Shown: piece after piece, positions 1 to 12,430 of the stretch
Layout: each line of letters opens with the position of its first letter
Position numbering within the stretch: position 1 is the stretch's first letter
Program-made: the position numbers and the translations under genes
Notes under the pieces: generated by a model
The model's input: only the letters and a program-made list of their open reading frames with translations
Database searches by the model: none
What the model was told of the DNA's origin: nothing
Origin: Leucaena leucocephala
Taxonomy: Eukaryota > Streptophyta > Magnoliopsida > Fabales > Fabaceae
DNA length: 64,000 nt
Assembly: GCA_037074615.1 (NCBI GenBank)
Contig: CM073549.1
Location: forward strand, 6,418,501 to 6,482,500
Direction: 5' to 3'

Positions 1-264
1 AACTTGTCAAGTCACCTTATTATAAAGTGGAAATTGATCAACTTCAATTAAAACAATAAAAACATGTTGTTTGCGGGGGTCAATTATATGGGTATAAATA
101 ATTGGCGAGTCACATCAGTAAAAACAGTCAGTTTAGTTTCTTCTAAAATCTACTTTTAATAATTTAGACTAAAAATTAAACAAACAGTTATCAAATATTT
201 AAAAGAGTTTATAGAGTAAATTATTATTTTAGATAAATTTATGAGAATAATTTCAATATGATAA

Positions 265-480
265 AAATATTTTTGAGTATTATAATAACCACTTTGCCCT
301 TATATTTTTTTTATCATTTTATCTTATGTTCTTTCTGATAATTTACTTATAAAAAAAATTATTGTAATAATAATTATTTAAATACTTATTTTTTTATAAT
401 TATTTTTTTCTAAAAGATCTTAATAAATTATTTTTTAGGATCATTTTTTAATATTTTTTTTAAACTCCTCTCTAAAAGTT
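265..480 (+). repeat. MITE-like AT-rich repeat, copy 1 of 3
   Basis: This stretch (TTTCTGATAATTTACTTAT, then ATTATTGTAATAATAATTATT, then a TTTTTTCTAAAAG tract) resembles 23095-23290 on the same strand and 35150-35235 on the opposite strand. No terminal inverted repeat was clear. It is probably a small non-coding dispersed element. Confidence 0.4.
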
Positions 481-1612
481 AAATCAAATAGACTATTATA
501 AAGTTGAAATTGATCAACTTCAATTAAAATAATAAAAGCATGTTTGCGGGGTGTCAATTATATGTATATAAATAATTGGCGAGTCCCATCATTAAAACCA
601 GTCGAACGGTGAAATAATTTTCACACATAAACAATTTACATTATACAAATTACTTGATATAGTATATGTTATATGATTTTTATAAAATATTTATGTATAT
701 TATTATATTATATATCAATTTATAATTTAAACAAATTAATTTAAAAAAATAATAAATATAAATTTTTTAAAATAATTTATTTTATTATTTAATATTTTTA
801 AATTAGTTAACTTAACCTTATGTTAAATATATAGTGATATCACATCAATTGATGTAGTTTTCAATTTTCAATAATGATTTCGTACAAATATAAATCAATA
901 ACTTTGAAAAAATATTTCAACCAAGAATCTCTCTATGATTCAATACATAAGTTCTTTCAATGATGCACTCGGACTACAAGTGTTATTACATGAATAATCC
1001 TTGCTAAATTAATCATTCGGTAATTATTGGCCTTTTCTCTTAATTATTTGATGAATAATTATTAATCCTTTTGGCTATATTTGAATTGTAACTGTATTGG
1101 GTTGAGATTCAATCTGCTGGTGATGGTTTGCTGCTAGTAGTAATTAAAATATTTTTCTTAATTCTAAATATAAAATTTATTTAAAAAAATTCGTTGGATA
1201 CTAACTAATATAAATAATATCCTTAATTATTAGAACATTTTTATTTCTACAAATTAAATTCTAATAATTAAATGAAAGGAATACTTTTTTAAAAAAACAT
1301 CACAAATTCTCTACGTTCTAATTATACAATAAATTTTAAAATCTTAAATTAGTTTTTTTTTCTATACTTTAGTATATATTGATTACATTTGATAAGTAAA
1401 AAAAATAACAACACATTTTAATAAAAAAATTTAATTTAAAATTATAAAATTTAAATGATAGTTTCGTGAAATTTTCTCTATATATATATATTCTTCTTCC
1501 TAATGGGCTAAGGAAGTCTCATAGATATACCATATTAAACTTGTCAAGTCACCTTATTATATAGTTGAAATTGGTCAAATTTAATCAGAACAATGAAAAC
1601 ATGTTGCATGTG

Positions 1613-1613
1613 C

Positions 1614-1646
<33 letters not shown>

Positions 1647-1649
1647 ATT
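1613..1649. repeat. Compound (CT)n(TA)n microsatellite
   Basis: An uninterrupted run of CT dinucleotides passes directly into TA dinucleotides. It interrupts the third copy of the upstream repeat. Confidence 0.9.
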
Positions 1650-1689
1650 GGCTAGTTACATCTTTAAAACCAATCATGCAGTAAAATTT

Positions 1690-3380
1690 TCAAGTACGAC
1701 TATTTACACTGTAAGTGATGTCCATCTCACGCTTGACGTACATCCGATTAGGATAGGATCTGTATATCATGCATGGTTGCCGGCCGTGGATCCATTAAAT
1801 TAGAAAATTAGAAAATCTTCCTAATTAACTTGACAATGGGCTTAAATCTAGCATAAAGGGATAAGTTAGTTTATCGTAACATGGCTATCTAAGGTTTTAA
1901 GTCCGGCTATGAGATATACTTATATTTAATATCTAACAATATCCCGAATATGATTTTTTCTAATAGAATGATACTTGTGCCTTCCAAAATAAGAGATTAA
2001 ATTGTCTCATAATTCACAAGGTCATGAGTTCAAATTCCACTGCTGATATGAAAATCTTGTTATTGGATGATTTGTAAGTATATCTATAAAAACACATGTA
2101 TATTTCCTCTTAAAAAAGAGAAAACTATTCTACAATCATCTATACTTTCTTTCAATTTTTAATTTGGTACCCATATTCTTTTTCTCTTTAATAAATCATT
2201 TAAATTTATTCTACTATCACGATTAGCTTATGTGTTTGGAGCTGACAGTGTTAACATAGTAAAATTATAGAAACTAACGGTATTAATAGAATAAAATTAA
2301 AAAATTTAATAAAAAATAGATATCAAATTAAAAATGGAGAAGAAAAGTTATTCTTATCGAATGGTAAAGGAAAAGGGTAAATCCCTCCCTCCAAGGACTG
2401 TATAATTTGGATTCAACCACTTTCTCAAGTACAATCAAAGTTAATTGGTTACAGATATTCATGCATCATACTTTTTGGAAATATAATATATTTGATTATA
2501 AATTACCAATAAATCATTATAATAGTAATCATTATCAACTTTGAGGGTTGTTTTATGGAAGATTCCATTCGATTGATGATGATAAGATTGACAACAACTC
2601 TGAGAACTATTCCATATTCATGTATCATACTTAAAGTTGATCATGCATATAATATTAATAGAACACATCAAAACGTGTTTTCCATGCGACTAATTGTAAA
2701 AAATATTAGGAGAACTACTATGAGATCTCAATGAAAAAATATAAATTCTGATGATAAGTGAGTATAAATCGATTGTTATTTTTTACACTAAAATTTTGTT
2801 GATGCAATTATTCATCATATAGGTCATTAACAACGTTATGAATTGATAGTCAAGATAATACAAAGAATAAAAAAATAAAGAGAAAAATATAAGGAGAAAG
2901 AAGAAGAACTCTGAATATTATTGCTAAGAATAAATTTTCATGTACAAGGAGTTAAGTGAGTGAATGGAATCAGCCCATATGCCTATAGCTACCCTTATGT
3001 TTTATCAGTATCCCGTAGGACGTGTGGGGCATCAGATGACGCCCTATGAGATCTTCGATGCGAACCTCAGGGTCATTGGGGGATGCGCCCTTGGTATATT
3101 CGGGATCCTCGCCTGAAGCCCTTCCTAATAGTTAGAGGCGTCTTAGAGCTTCGTCGAGTTGGGCTGTCATGAGGAGTGTTGAGGTGAAGTAGGCCATTTA
3201 GGAGTGTGAGAATTTGGGCCGTTGAGGGATGTATCCGATATTTCCAAGATCCTGGTGCTGATCCTCATTATCAGACCGTTAAGGTAGTCGTCCATCCTAT
3301 CAAACCTACTCGTATGACCTATTAGTTTCGACTATCTCGGAACTATCCATTTGATGAGTCAATCCTAACTATCTCAGGAT
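1690..3380. other. Intergenic DNA without a recognised gene
   Basis: AT-rich DNA with stops in all frames. A weak RNA polymerase III B-box-like string lies near 2025-2040 without a matching A box. From about 2940 the composition becomes more GC-balanced, which suggests old transposon DNA continuing to about 4.9 kb. Confidence 0.5.
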
Positions 3381-3408
3381 TTCTTGGAGAGATTCCTAGT
3401 GCTGATAA

Positions 3409-3505
3409 GTGTTGTCTTGCCAGTCGTCTGGCAGGTCGTCTAGCAAGTCATCTGGCAGGTCATCTGGCCGGTCATCTGTTAGGTTGTCTGGTATGTCATA
3501 CCTAG
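3409..3505. repeat. Degenerate short minisatellite
   Basis: Eight or so imperfect units of about 11-12 bp built on AGGTCATCTGGC (variants GGTCGTCTGGC, AAGTCATCTGGC) lie head to tail. They give repetitive Ser/Gly/Arg or Pro/Asp translations that should not be taken for proteins. Confidence 0.75.
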
Positions 3506-4319
3506 GTAGGCTAGACAGTGTTTGTACAAATTGTGTTGTCTCCTTATTGGGCTTCTGCTTTAGGCCCATGTGGCATGAAATGAACCTAACATTAAGTCCC
3601 CCATTCTTCAAGTCCAATGGTTATTGGCTTGGAGAATGAAATTGTCACTTACAAGGATCACCGGATGTCATTGACAACAACAATGATGGGTAGGCGGTAG
3701 AAATGAGTGTATATCATTTCAAACTCGTTTGAAGTATTGATGTAGGAGTCATTGTGCTAGCATGTCATCCACCGTGTCGGGATGTCGAATGGTGTGTCAT
3801 ATCTTTGCGTTAAAGCGTGCGAGTTCTGACGCGGGATGTCCCCCAAGATAAGGTTATTACACTTAGAGGCGTGGCGTTAAGGCAATCTAGAATTTGAATG
3901 ACTGGTTATTTAGATGTCACGTGCCCCCATCAGGGCATATGATGATTCTATAATTGGACGGAGTGCTCATTCGTAAGCCACGTGTCACCTAGGTTAGATG
4001 ACCAAATTGATAGTAGTAAAAGTCAGACGTCACGAATCGTGGTGAGTAACCCTTAGTCAAATTTCTGAGAGAGGGAGATAGTGTTACTTTCTCAAGGAAA
4101 TAGATGACTAAAGATGTGACCTTGATAGTGGTATGTCTTGATGACGGCTTTATGTTGGGACTTGCTACTCCAGTCATACTTGGTGTTTAGAGGAACACAA
4201 TTGTACTTTGTGATTGTTTGATTCATTTGAGGGATCTAACATGAGTGTATTTGGTTAACTCAATTTGTTTTGTACTATGTTGGGTCCCATGTATACTAGT
4301 ACCTAGTTTGGCATTCGAA

Positions 4320-4800
4320 TGTTTTGTTGGCCAAGTGGTAGGTACGTTGCATTTTCGCAGTCTAGTTTGTGTTTTGTTGCAGGACACTCCTAAAGTGTGG
4401 TTTCCACATTTAGAGACGTTGTCATAGAACATTTATGTAATTTAAGTGATGCATAAATCTAGTAAGGTGGTCAAGTAGGTGACCACTGGTTTAGTATGTT
4501 GATGTTAGACGTAATAAGTATGGTCGTGCTTTAAACTGCGTTAAGCACCGTGTACGATAGTATATCGTGTGGCCCCTCGAGCTCAATATGGCAATAAGTA
4601 GTAGGTTGCATCTTCCCAGTCAAGTGTGCGTCCTGCACAAGACGCCCATAAAGTGGGGTTACCAAAGTTAGAGATGTGAGCATAGAGGTGATAGGTGGCA
4701 CATCGTGTCATCGTTGTCAGTTGTGTGTCTTGCCACTAGACGCCCCTAAGGTGGGATTACCATACTTAGAAACGTTATCATATAGCACTCATGTAGTTTA
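4320..4800. repeat. Three diverged ~110-bp repeats
   Basis: Blocks at about 4335-4450, 4600-4690 and 4715-4805 share the order CAGT...TGTG, then CTAAAGTGTGGTTTCCACA or a variant, then TTAGAGACGTTGTCATAGA or a variant. Divergence is high. They look like decayed LTR or satellite sequence of unknown family. Confidence 0.5.
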
Positions 4801-4904
4801 GACGACTAGTCATTTTGAGCTTTGTTTAGTTTACCAAGGGCAAGTGTCATGGTATAATGTAGCCAAGAGGGGTCGTCCCTTACTTGCTTCCTTCTTTTTG
4901 TTGA

Positions 4905-5820
4905 TCATTACAAGAGCTCTTTGTCTTATAAAATGACAGAAGCATTAATTTGTAGCCAAAATTGGTTGCAAGCTGGCCAATCTATCAATGATTTAGCTGA
5001 CAAGCTTCGGGAGTTCGATAATTTTGATGAAACGGAAAATATTATTCAGCTTGCAAGTAATTTTTTTATTTTAAAGCTTATAAATTCTATTATATATTAC
5101 TTCATAATATGTAATGTAATTGTTCTTTTACTTTTTTCATAGATGCTACACTTAGAGGGGAGAATATGATGATTACTGGTGACTGAAGGTCATTTTACAT
5201 TGCAAATTTGAGTTGTTAATTAGGTAAGTTGCATCCTTTAAAATTTATAATATGTAATGTAATTGTTCTTTTACTTTTTTTCATAGATGCTACACTTGGA
5301 GGGGAGAATATGATGGTTACTGGTGACTGAAGGTCATTTTACATTGCAAATATGAGTCGTCAATTAGGTAAGTTGCATCCTTTAAAATTTATAACTAAAT
5401 TGATTTCTTTCTTTCTTTTTTTTAACTTTGCTAATCATCATATAATTACATTACAAATTAGAATTGTTTGTTCTTTTTTTTTCAGATCCTGCATCCTTGT
5501 GTCTATTTTGGGGAGATTGTCCAATTTATTTTAAAACTTTAATTACTATCTTTTTGTTTCCTTGTTCTTAGTATATTATGGATACTATTTAACTCTTGAA
5601 GATATGAATCTTATTATTTTAGAAGTTCATAATTGTAAATTTTTTCCATAATATGAATAGGGTATAATGACTTGGGCATGTAAGCCAGCCCATGCTCAAC
5701 CCGAAATGGTTAAGGCTTTTACCGGGTAGGGCCGGGCATCGGGCTGCAAAATGTAGCCCATAGTTTTTTCGGGTAGGGCATCGGGCAGGGGGTTGCCCTG
5801 CCCTGCCTATGCACACCCCT
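4905..5820 (+). mobile_element. hAT transposon remnant (C-terminal end and 3' terminus)
   Basis: A short open stretch at 4921-5060 reads MTEALICSQNWLQ followed by an acidic tail. This resembles the C-terminal dimerisation region of plant hAT (RICESLEEPER-type) transposases, where ALICTQNWL-like strings are usual. The region ends near 5805-5820 in TGCACACCCCTA, a terminus typical of plant hAT elements, after a GGGCCGGGCATCGGGC tract. No 5' end and no full transposase were found. A 143-bp tandem duplication lies inside. Family assignment is by motif memory and is moderate. Confidence 0.5.
5104..5389 (+). repeat. 143-bp tandem duplication
   Basis: Two nearly identical units start at 5104 and 5247. 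Each contains AATATGTAATGTAATTG, ATGCTACACTTAGAGG and GACTGAAGGTCATTTTACA (or one-base variants). The duplication lies inside the hAT remnant and probably arose by unequal exchange or slippage. Confidence 0.85.
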
Positions 5821-6180
5821 ATGTATAGGCTCTGACCTATGAAAACAAGAATCTCAAAGTAAAGGCTAAGGACTAGAGGAAGGGCTATATGTCAGGTAGT
5901 AAATTTACATAAACTCGTATGTATTGAATATATGGTTGATTGTGTTATGGCTTGCTTGATTGACGTTAATATGTAATTGTTGAAACTATGTGCTATGATT
6001 ACTTTAGCCAATTGTATTTCATATGTTACTTAGAAGCATGCACATTACATTATGTTGACACAATCACAAGCAAATACTAATACCAAGCATTGATACATAC
6101 ACTGTTTAGTACCATTTGTTAATGAGATTTTCCCCGAAATCTCACCCCTATATTTTTCACACATAACAGAGTACTATTTT
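5821..6180. other. Spacer without recognised feature
   Basis: Sequence between the hAT terminus and the copia RT remnant. It has no long open frame and no repeat that I can name. It may hold unrecognisable downstream parts of the copia element. Confidence 0.4.
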
Positions 6181-6199
6181 GGAGAAGATGAAGCTAAGA

Positions 6200-9098
6200 A
6201 AGTGAGGATGTGACTACTTAAATACCCAGGAAGTACTTTAGTGAACCCATATTCTTCATCTGAAAATGGAAGTTAAAGAATGATTTGAGTGATGAGATTC
6301 CCGAGGTATCACCCCCCGTAATCACAATATCATTGACATACACAACTAATAGAATCATGCCAACACTTGTTCTCTGATAGAACACATAATGATCACACTT
6401 ACTCTAGCATAGGCCAAAGTCTTTCACAACAATACTAAATCTGTCAAACCATGCCCTAGAACTTTGCTTCAACACTTATAGAGATCTCTTAAGGTGACAC
6501 ACTTTTCCACGCTCCCCCTAAGCAACAAAATCTGCTGGTTGCTCCATATACACTTCTTCAAGAAGATCGCCATTTAAGAAGTCATTTTTTATATCCAGTT
6601 AAGAGAGATCCCAACCATAAGTAACGGCTAGAGAAATGAAGAGACAAATAGATGAGAGCTTAGCCACAGGGGAGAAAGTCTCAGAGTAGTCAACATCATA
6701 CTTCTGAGCATAGCCTTTAGCAATAAGACGTGCCTTAAGGCGTTCAAGTATGCCATCATTCTTAATTTTAGGGGTCAACATCCATTTACACCTAATGGCT
6801 TTCTTTCCTGCTGGTAAGTTCACTAAGGTCCATGTGTCAGCACGATCAAGGGCCGCCATTTCCTCTTCCATAGTAGAACACCAACCCGGGTGGGACAAGG
6901 CCTCAAGAAGGGACTGAGGTACTGAAATAGTATTTAAAAAGGCAGAAGGCATGAGAAGCAGTGAAGAGGTGGTTATAGGAAATAAAAGAAATAGGATAGG
7001 CATAAGTATGTTTACCTTTTTGAAGGACAATGGCCAAATCAAGATAGGGATAAGGATCTGGAATAGGAGATGTCTTAGAGTCAAGAACTAGGTCTGGGTC
7101 AAGCTCAAGGTGAGTGATGCTCGCTGCAAGATCTGATGAAGAAGCAGATAATTGCGGAGCTGAATCTAGCGCAATAGCAGGATTGATTTCCTTCAAACGT
7201 CTGGCATAAACCAGATACAAAGGTGGTAGACCAGGTGTTGCTATGGGTGGAGAAGGAGGAGGATATATCAAAAGAGTGTCTTCCTCCACAGGTGGAGAAG
7301 GAGGAGTGGAAGTGTTAGAAGAAAAATATGCAATAGATTCCTGAAAAGTAACATATGCAGAAACTAGATAACAATTAAGAGTAAGAGAGAAATACCGATA
7401 ACCCTTTTGAACTCGAGAGTAACCAAGAAAGACACACTTGAGGGACTTAGGATCTAATTTAGAGACAGTAGGACGCACATCTCAAACAAAACACACACAG
7501 TCAAAAATCTTATGATCAATGGGAAATAAAGACTTAGAAGGAAAGAGAGTAGTGTAGGGAATGTGACCATCAAGAACAGATGAAGGCATGCGATTAATAA
7601 GAGAGCAAGCAGTGAAGGCTGCATCTGATCAAAAGAGTTTTGGAACCTGCATTTGAAATAAAAATGCACGGGCTACTTCTAATAAGCTGGTGTATCCACA
7701 CAAGAAGATTGATGTAGAATTCCGTTTTCAAGCATGAAAGAGCGAAATGATTCAGAAAAATATTCTTTAGCATTATCACTGCGCAGGGTATGGATAGGAG
7801 TATTTAATTAATTTTTAATTTCGGCAGTAAAGGCACAAAAGTGAGAGAACAACTTAGAACGACTTTTCATTAAATATAACCAAGTGGTGCGAGAATAATC
7901 ATCAACAAATGTAACGAAGTACTTGAAACCAGCTTTGGACTCAACTGAACATAGACCCCAAACAATAATATGCTTTGAAAGGAGTGACACCACTGGCACA
8001 AGCCACCGCACGAGACCCCTAATCATCAAGAAAGTAATGATCGCCAGATTCGTAACCTCTACTAGTAATCTTCTTCGTCAAGAGATCCTGTATCAAGCAG
8101 TGATGAGGATAAAATGAAATACAATAATTGACATCACGGGTAAGCTTGCTCGGAGAAAGAAGATTAAATTCAAGGTCAGGTTCATACAGCACCGAAGGTA
8201 ACTGAATAGAAGGAGTAAGACTTACTATGCCAGAACCAATGACACGGGAATAGGAACCATTAGAAATGGTAATACTTGATGGATTGACATGAGTCATAAG
8301 GAGAGAAGAGATGACAATTACCTATCATGTGATCAGTAGCAACCGAATCTATGATCCATTTAGAAATAGAAGAAACCAAACATGTCTCATTATTACTTTT
8401 TGCAATGAGACCATTAACATTCAGAGTAGCGTGCTTTTGCAACTTGCCGTAGTTAAGAAATTGGGCATACTTTGAGGAAAATATTATGAATATTTTATCG
8501 CAGTTATCGGCTATAAATTACCATAGGAGAAGGTTTAGCAAACCAATCGCTATATCCAGACCAAAAAAGTTTAACCAGATGTCACACCAGGGACAAATAA
8601 TCAACAAGCATCAAAGCCAAGAACAATATACTAAAGAGAGTAATAGCCACACCAGGGGCTGTCACAGAAAATACAAAACACAAAAGCATTACACGAGACA
8701 TTACGTGATATAATAGGTAGCCGATTAGTATTGGAAGCATTTAATCAAAGTAAATACAGCAACCAAAGACCACTCTAGAGACCAATCAACAAGAAAATAC
8801 TAACCAAGATGCCAAAACTGTCTCACGGGGATAGAACGGATTGTGAATCGAACAAAATAGAGATGACTCAACCTGAAAATATCGAACTAGAATGCAAAAC
8901 TATCAGGGGTAGGCTAGATTTAGTGAGTCGATGTAGAGAAGATGAACGCCGTCAAAGAAGGGCATTACACGCGCTACCACAAGTTGGAGCATAAAATTGA
9001 TGTCAAAAACTAGTGGTTGCACGTGAGAATCATGCGTTGCTCGGATGATGACGAAGCTTCAAGGGAGCACCGATTGTAACCTTGCTCTAGTACCATGT
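6200..9098 (-). mobile_element. Decayed Ty1/copia retrotransposon internal region
   Basis: The minus strand carries pieces of a copia polyprotein in element order. The protease-like segment near 8330-8440 has WIIDS followed by V where Gly is usual in DSGATDH. A GAG-pre-integrase piece lies at 8019-8297, an integrase core with FVDDYSRTTWLY at 7808-8029, the integrase C-terminus at 6903-7478 (KCVFLGYSRVQKGYR), and RT from about 7000 (WTLVNLPAGKKAIRCKW, ETFSPVAKLS). The RT catalytic motif near 6335 reads YVND rather than YVDD. Frames change repeatedly and stops interrupt RT. Gag was not recognised. The RNase H and 3' LTR are missing, so the element is 3' truncated. Copia identity is confident and inactivity is clear. 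Confidence 0.85.
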
Positions 9099-9255
9099 TA
9101 TTTCATATGAATAATACTTGTACTTTATTGATATTAAGAAGGGATATATATACACAATAGAGAATCCTAGATAATCCTACATACTAATAAAATAATATCA
9201 TATCTTATCCTATATACTAATTATAGGATATTTAAATATCTTATAATATCTCTAG
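9099..9255 (-). repeat. Probable 5' LTR of the minus-strand copia, with primer-binding site
   Basis: On the minus strand a sequence ending ...AATAACA is followed directly by TGGTACTAGAGC (about 9087-9098). That differs by a small change from the usual initiator-tRNA-Met primer site TGGTATCAGAGC. The LTR is AT-rich and its outer edge, near 9255, is approximate because no partner LTR remains. Confidence 0.5.
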
Positions 9256-9720
9256 AATTATCGAATGCGGATTCAAAGGTTTAAAGAAGTTCGTTTTAAA
9301 AGTATGTTGATTCCTCCATTTCCACAAACTCTAAATTGTAACTCCCTAAATTAATCCCCAATTCCTTCTTAAGATTTAGAGCAAACCAATCTCTTAAGAG
9401 AGCTCTAAAAAATGAGGAATAATACATGTTACTCACTAAACGAAGCTAAAGCTGACTAGCATATTTGCAATCTCGAAGTATATGAAGAAGATCCTCTAAT
9501 CCTCATTACAGTATTGACATAAAGCACTAGTTGAATACCACTTACTTCTCTAAACATTAGTTGCCAAACAATTATTGAAACCTATCCACATAAATACTCA
9601 AATACGCTCAGCACCTTTCCATTTCCAAATTTTCTTATATGTAGAGCTATAAGTATTGGCCAACTGAGATTCAATAAGAAAATATGCACTTTTAATAGAA
9701 AAGGTGCCCACATTAGTCGC
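9256..9720 (-). mobile_element. L1-type LINE fragment (zinc-binding RT tail)
   Basis: The minus-strand translation between about 9420 and 9640 contains WKWKGAERIWVFMW and then a spaced CQYC motif with a following H. This is the pattern of the zf-RVT region at the C-terminus of plant L1 ORF2. It has stops and no full ORF. Confidence 0.5.
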
Positions 9721-10490
9721 GTTCCAGGGTTAAAATTATGTCTTGAGGAATAACCTCGTACCCGCTATAAGAGAATAGTCTTGGTGGGCAAAACCAGTGT
9801 ATAGTAGTAAGCTATAGGAGCAAAAAATGAGCTTAAAACAGCGAGCAACCCAGGCTTTATCACTGTTACTAGCTCAACTCTAAGATTTAGAGGAAGATGA
9901 GGATTAAGGGCAACTCTAACTCAGAGCATATGATAGATGAGGAATATTTGACGTTGCCATCATAGATTTTAGTGCGTCTATCAGTGTTACCGAGGATATA
10001 ACCAACATGAGCATTATGATATTATTCCAAAAAGAGGTCCTAGAAATGAACCCATATTGTGAAGGTCAGGAGGTGAAGCTCACGCAACAGCAAGTTTGAA
10101 ACCCAACGATTAAGCACTAAAAGCGAGTTGTTGATAGACCAGGGCCTATTGTCGATGACATACTCCCTGTCTTCAAGATTAGAAAACCTGAGCACATAAA
10201 AATTTCCAATTCATCCTTCAATCAAAAAGTCATCTCTAAGTCCCTCCATGCATAGTGCAAGCAGTCGTTAAGGCGAATATCAGAACATGGGTGAACGTCA
10301 ATGAGGACACCAATTGCATATGTGGAGTAATGACCTCTAAGGGGAACGAACAAGGAAGGATTGAATGTGAGGGTAGGATAAAGGGATCGATGAGTTAACA
10401 AACTTATATTTTTATATATTTATTCATATTATTTTGATGGATTTTTGTCATTATTTTGGCCCTTAATTGTATTATTTTGTGCACCAATTG
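9720..10490. other. Unassigned repeat-like DNA
   Basis: No usable open frame and no clear ends. The stretch at about 10400-10490 (TTTTTGTCATTATTTTGGCC) looks like gypsy LTR or internal sequence, but no partner copy was found in the window. It lies between L1 debris and the pararetrovirus. Confidence 0.3.
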
Positions 10491-10498
10491 GATTAATG

Positions 10499-10632
10499 TT
10501 CGTAGTGCATAATAAACTAGAGCATAAGTACGTACCCAGATGGTGATGTTGGCTAAATTTTGGCTGGTTAGATTTAATCATATTAACCACCTAACAAGTA
10601 TTCTAGATCCATAAAGATCGGTAAACTTTTAT
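10499..10632 (+). repeat. Direct repeat shared with 16506-16638
   Basis: A 133-bp block beginning GTAGTGCATAATAAACTAGA recurs almost without change at 16506-16638. Both copies are at edges of pararetrovirus pieces, so the block marks repeated junctions in this locus. Confidence 0.85.
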
Positions 10633-10794
10633 TCATCATACCACTACAGATCCAGAAGGTGAAGATACTAACGTACGGGAAAATTATAATTATTGAGTTT
10701 TCTTTCTATTTCACTTTGTTCTTATTTCTTGTTCTTATCTACACTTCTTATTTTGTTCTTCTTAATTCCTACTTTATTATTTTCTTATTCCTTT

Positions 10795-10890
10795 TATATT
10801 CATGTTAAAATCACTATCCATGATGATTTTATCTTGGAACAAACTGTCTTATTTGACACAGGAGCAGATTCAATTATACTGATATACTAT
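10795..10890 (+). pseudogene. Endogenous pararetrovirus protease fragment
   Basis: A short translation ends in LFDTGADS, the retropepsin active-site pattern. It is preceded by the same IHDDFILEQT context found again near 12450, where the motif is altered to DTRA. The fragment is cut off at about 10890 by a switch to an inverted leader copy. It is a broken piece of an old viral copy. Confidence 0.7.
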
Positions 10891-11146
10891 CAATTTTGAC
10901 AGTCGAATCATATTAACGAGCTCAACAAGTATCTTGATGTCATAAAGATAAATCCAGATTTATTTACCATATTTCTACTATACCTTCTGGCTTTGATACC
11001 AACTTGGGGAGGACCCTGAAAGGACCGAAGGGAAAGGAAGAGAAAGAGAAGAAAGGAAGTAGAGCACTTGACGGACCAGTTAATGCATTACAGAAAATTA
11101 AAATGCATGTAGAGGGGGTGCTCTGGAATGAACTAAAAGGCGTGTT
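10888..11146 (-). repeat. Inverted copy of the pararetrovirus leader and primer site
   Basis: This is the reverse complement of about 16167-16414, with small differences. It includes the primer-site core TTGGTATCAAAG (read on the minus strand near 10990-11003) and the purine-rich GGAAAGGAAGAGAAAGAGAA tract. It forms a large inverted repeat with 5 kb of viral sequence between the arms. Confidence 0.85.
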
Positions 11147-11250
11147 TGTCAATCTGAAAATCATTTTCAATGACACCAATTTCGAGTCATGAATAAGTTG
11201 GAGACTCAACTGATCATAAGTCTTCATCTCTTTCATACACAATTTGTGGG

Positions 11251-11454
11251 ATGTTTGCAGAACTATCAATTCCTTGGAGAGAAACATTAGTGGTAGCTAT
11301 TTATGGTTGTGTAACTATCACAGGTGTTTCGGTTGCCATTCCATATATGACAGAAGGCGGTCTAGGAATTGAAGAACAAGAGAATCTTGAGGATTCAGTT
11401 TTAACAGATCTACAATCTTCATATATTGAAGCTTCAGATCTATTTGTTTGAGAA
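11251..11454 (+). pseudogene. Possible movement-protein fragment of the pararetrovirus
   Basis: An open stretch of 66 codons with the local pattern IPWRETLVVAIYGCVTITG resembles movement-protein segments of caulimovirid polyproteins by recollection only. It is bounded by frame breaks, lies among other viral pieces and has no partner copy in the window. The assignment is tentative. Confidence 0.35.
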
Positions 11455-11639
11455 AAGGATCTTTTAGACCTATCAAAGGATAACCTGAAAGATCAATCAG
11501 AAGTTTGAATAATTCTACTTAGCTGTGAAATAGATTGTGGTATTGGCAATGTTGCCTTTTCCATTACCCATTCTTCTGGTAATTTAACGTTTTCCCACAT
11601 GATAGTTTTTGGGATTGTTAAATTAACATTTTTCAAATC

Positions 11640-12430
11640 AGTTAAGAAAACTCAAAAAAAACTTTGGCATCTTATGCTCAGAGTTATGCTCAAAAGGCAC
11701 TCCCAGAAACTACCTTCGCCCAAAAATTGGAATTGCCTCCAATTCCCTCGAAGGTATTAAAAAAAATCAGTATGATTTGCTAGACCAGCAACCAAAGGTC
11801 CTACAAATCAATCCATCCCAAACACAGATAGTCTCTGCTTCTATCACACCAAAATTGGACACTCCGACCTTTCCTAAACCATATAAGGCTATGAATATTG
11901 TCCAGATTGAACCAGAATTCTATCACAAATCTCCAAACCTAAAATAAGAACTCTTCAAGATCTTCAACAAGAGGTAAGTAACCTTAAAACTGAAGTCCAA
12001 TTAATTAAATTTCAACAAGAAACACATGGAGTAGCTATATCTCATATTCAAGATAAACAACTTGCATCTAAAACAGAAGAAAATCTTGAAATTACATCAC
12101 ACTATGAGAATGAAGAAGATACAACTTTCTTAAACATAATTTCAAGAATTTCTATGAATATTGTCCAGATAGAAACAGAATTCTATCACAAATCCCCAAA
12201 CCTAAAATAACAACTCTTCAAGATCTTCAACAAGAGGTAAGTAACCTTAAAACTGAAGTCCAATTAATTAAATTTCAACAAGAAACACATAAAGTAGCTA
12301 TATCTCAGATTCAAAATATTCAACTTGCATCTAAAACAGAAGAAAATCTTGAAATTACATCCCTGTGAGAATGAGGAAGATACAACTTTCTTAAACATAA
12401 TTTCAAGAATTTCTATCCAAAAATTTTATA
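11640..12430 (+). pseudogene. Pararetrovirus polyprotein pieces with a 263-bp tandem duplication
   Basis: A block that starts ATGAATATTGTCCAGAT occurs at 11891 and again at 12154. The 263-bp period also carries the GAAGTCCAATTAATTAAATT and TTAAACATAATTTCAAGAAT segments. The part from about 11645 to 11940 is also duplicated directly at about 14555-14835. Translations are short and interrupted. The repeats show that several partial copies were joined. Confidence 0.7.

Larger units (their letters stand above)
1..1690. repeat. AT-rich region with three copies of a ~120-bp repeat
   Basis: A block that starts near AACTTGTCAAGTCACCTTAT and runs through a TATAAATAATTGGCGAGTC segment occurs at about 1-130, 490-605 and 1540-1680. 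The third copy is more diverged and contains a CT/TA microsatellite. All copies lie in the same orientation and hold a TATA-like core, so they may be duplicated upstream regions of a lost or neighbouring gene. No coding sequence was recognised here. Confidence 0.6.

Noticed and set aside
2010..2045. SINE or tRNA B box (GAGTTCAAATTCC)
   Set aside because: No A box at a fitting distance, no tail and no duplication.
3396..3639. Open frames rich in SSGR or PDDL on both strands
   Set aside because: They arise from the 11-12 bp minisatellite and have no start context or homologues that I recognise.
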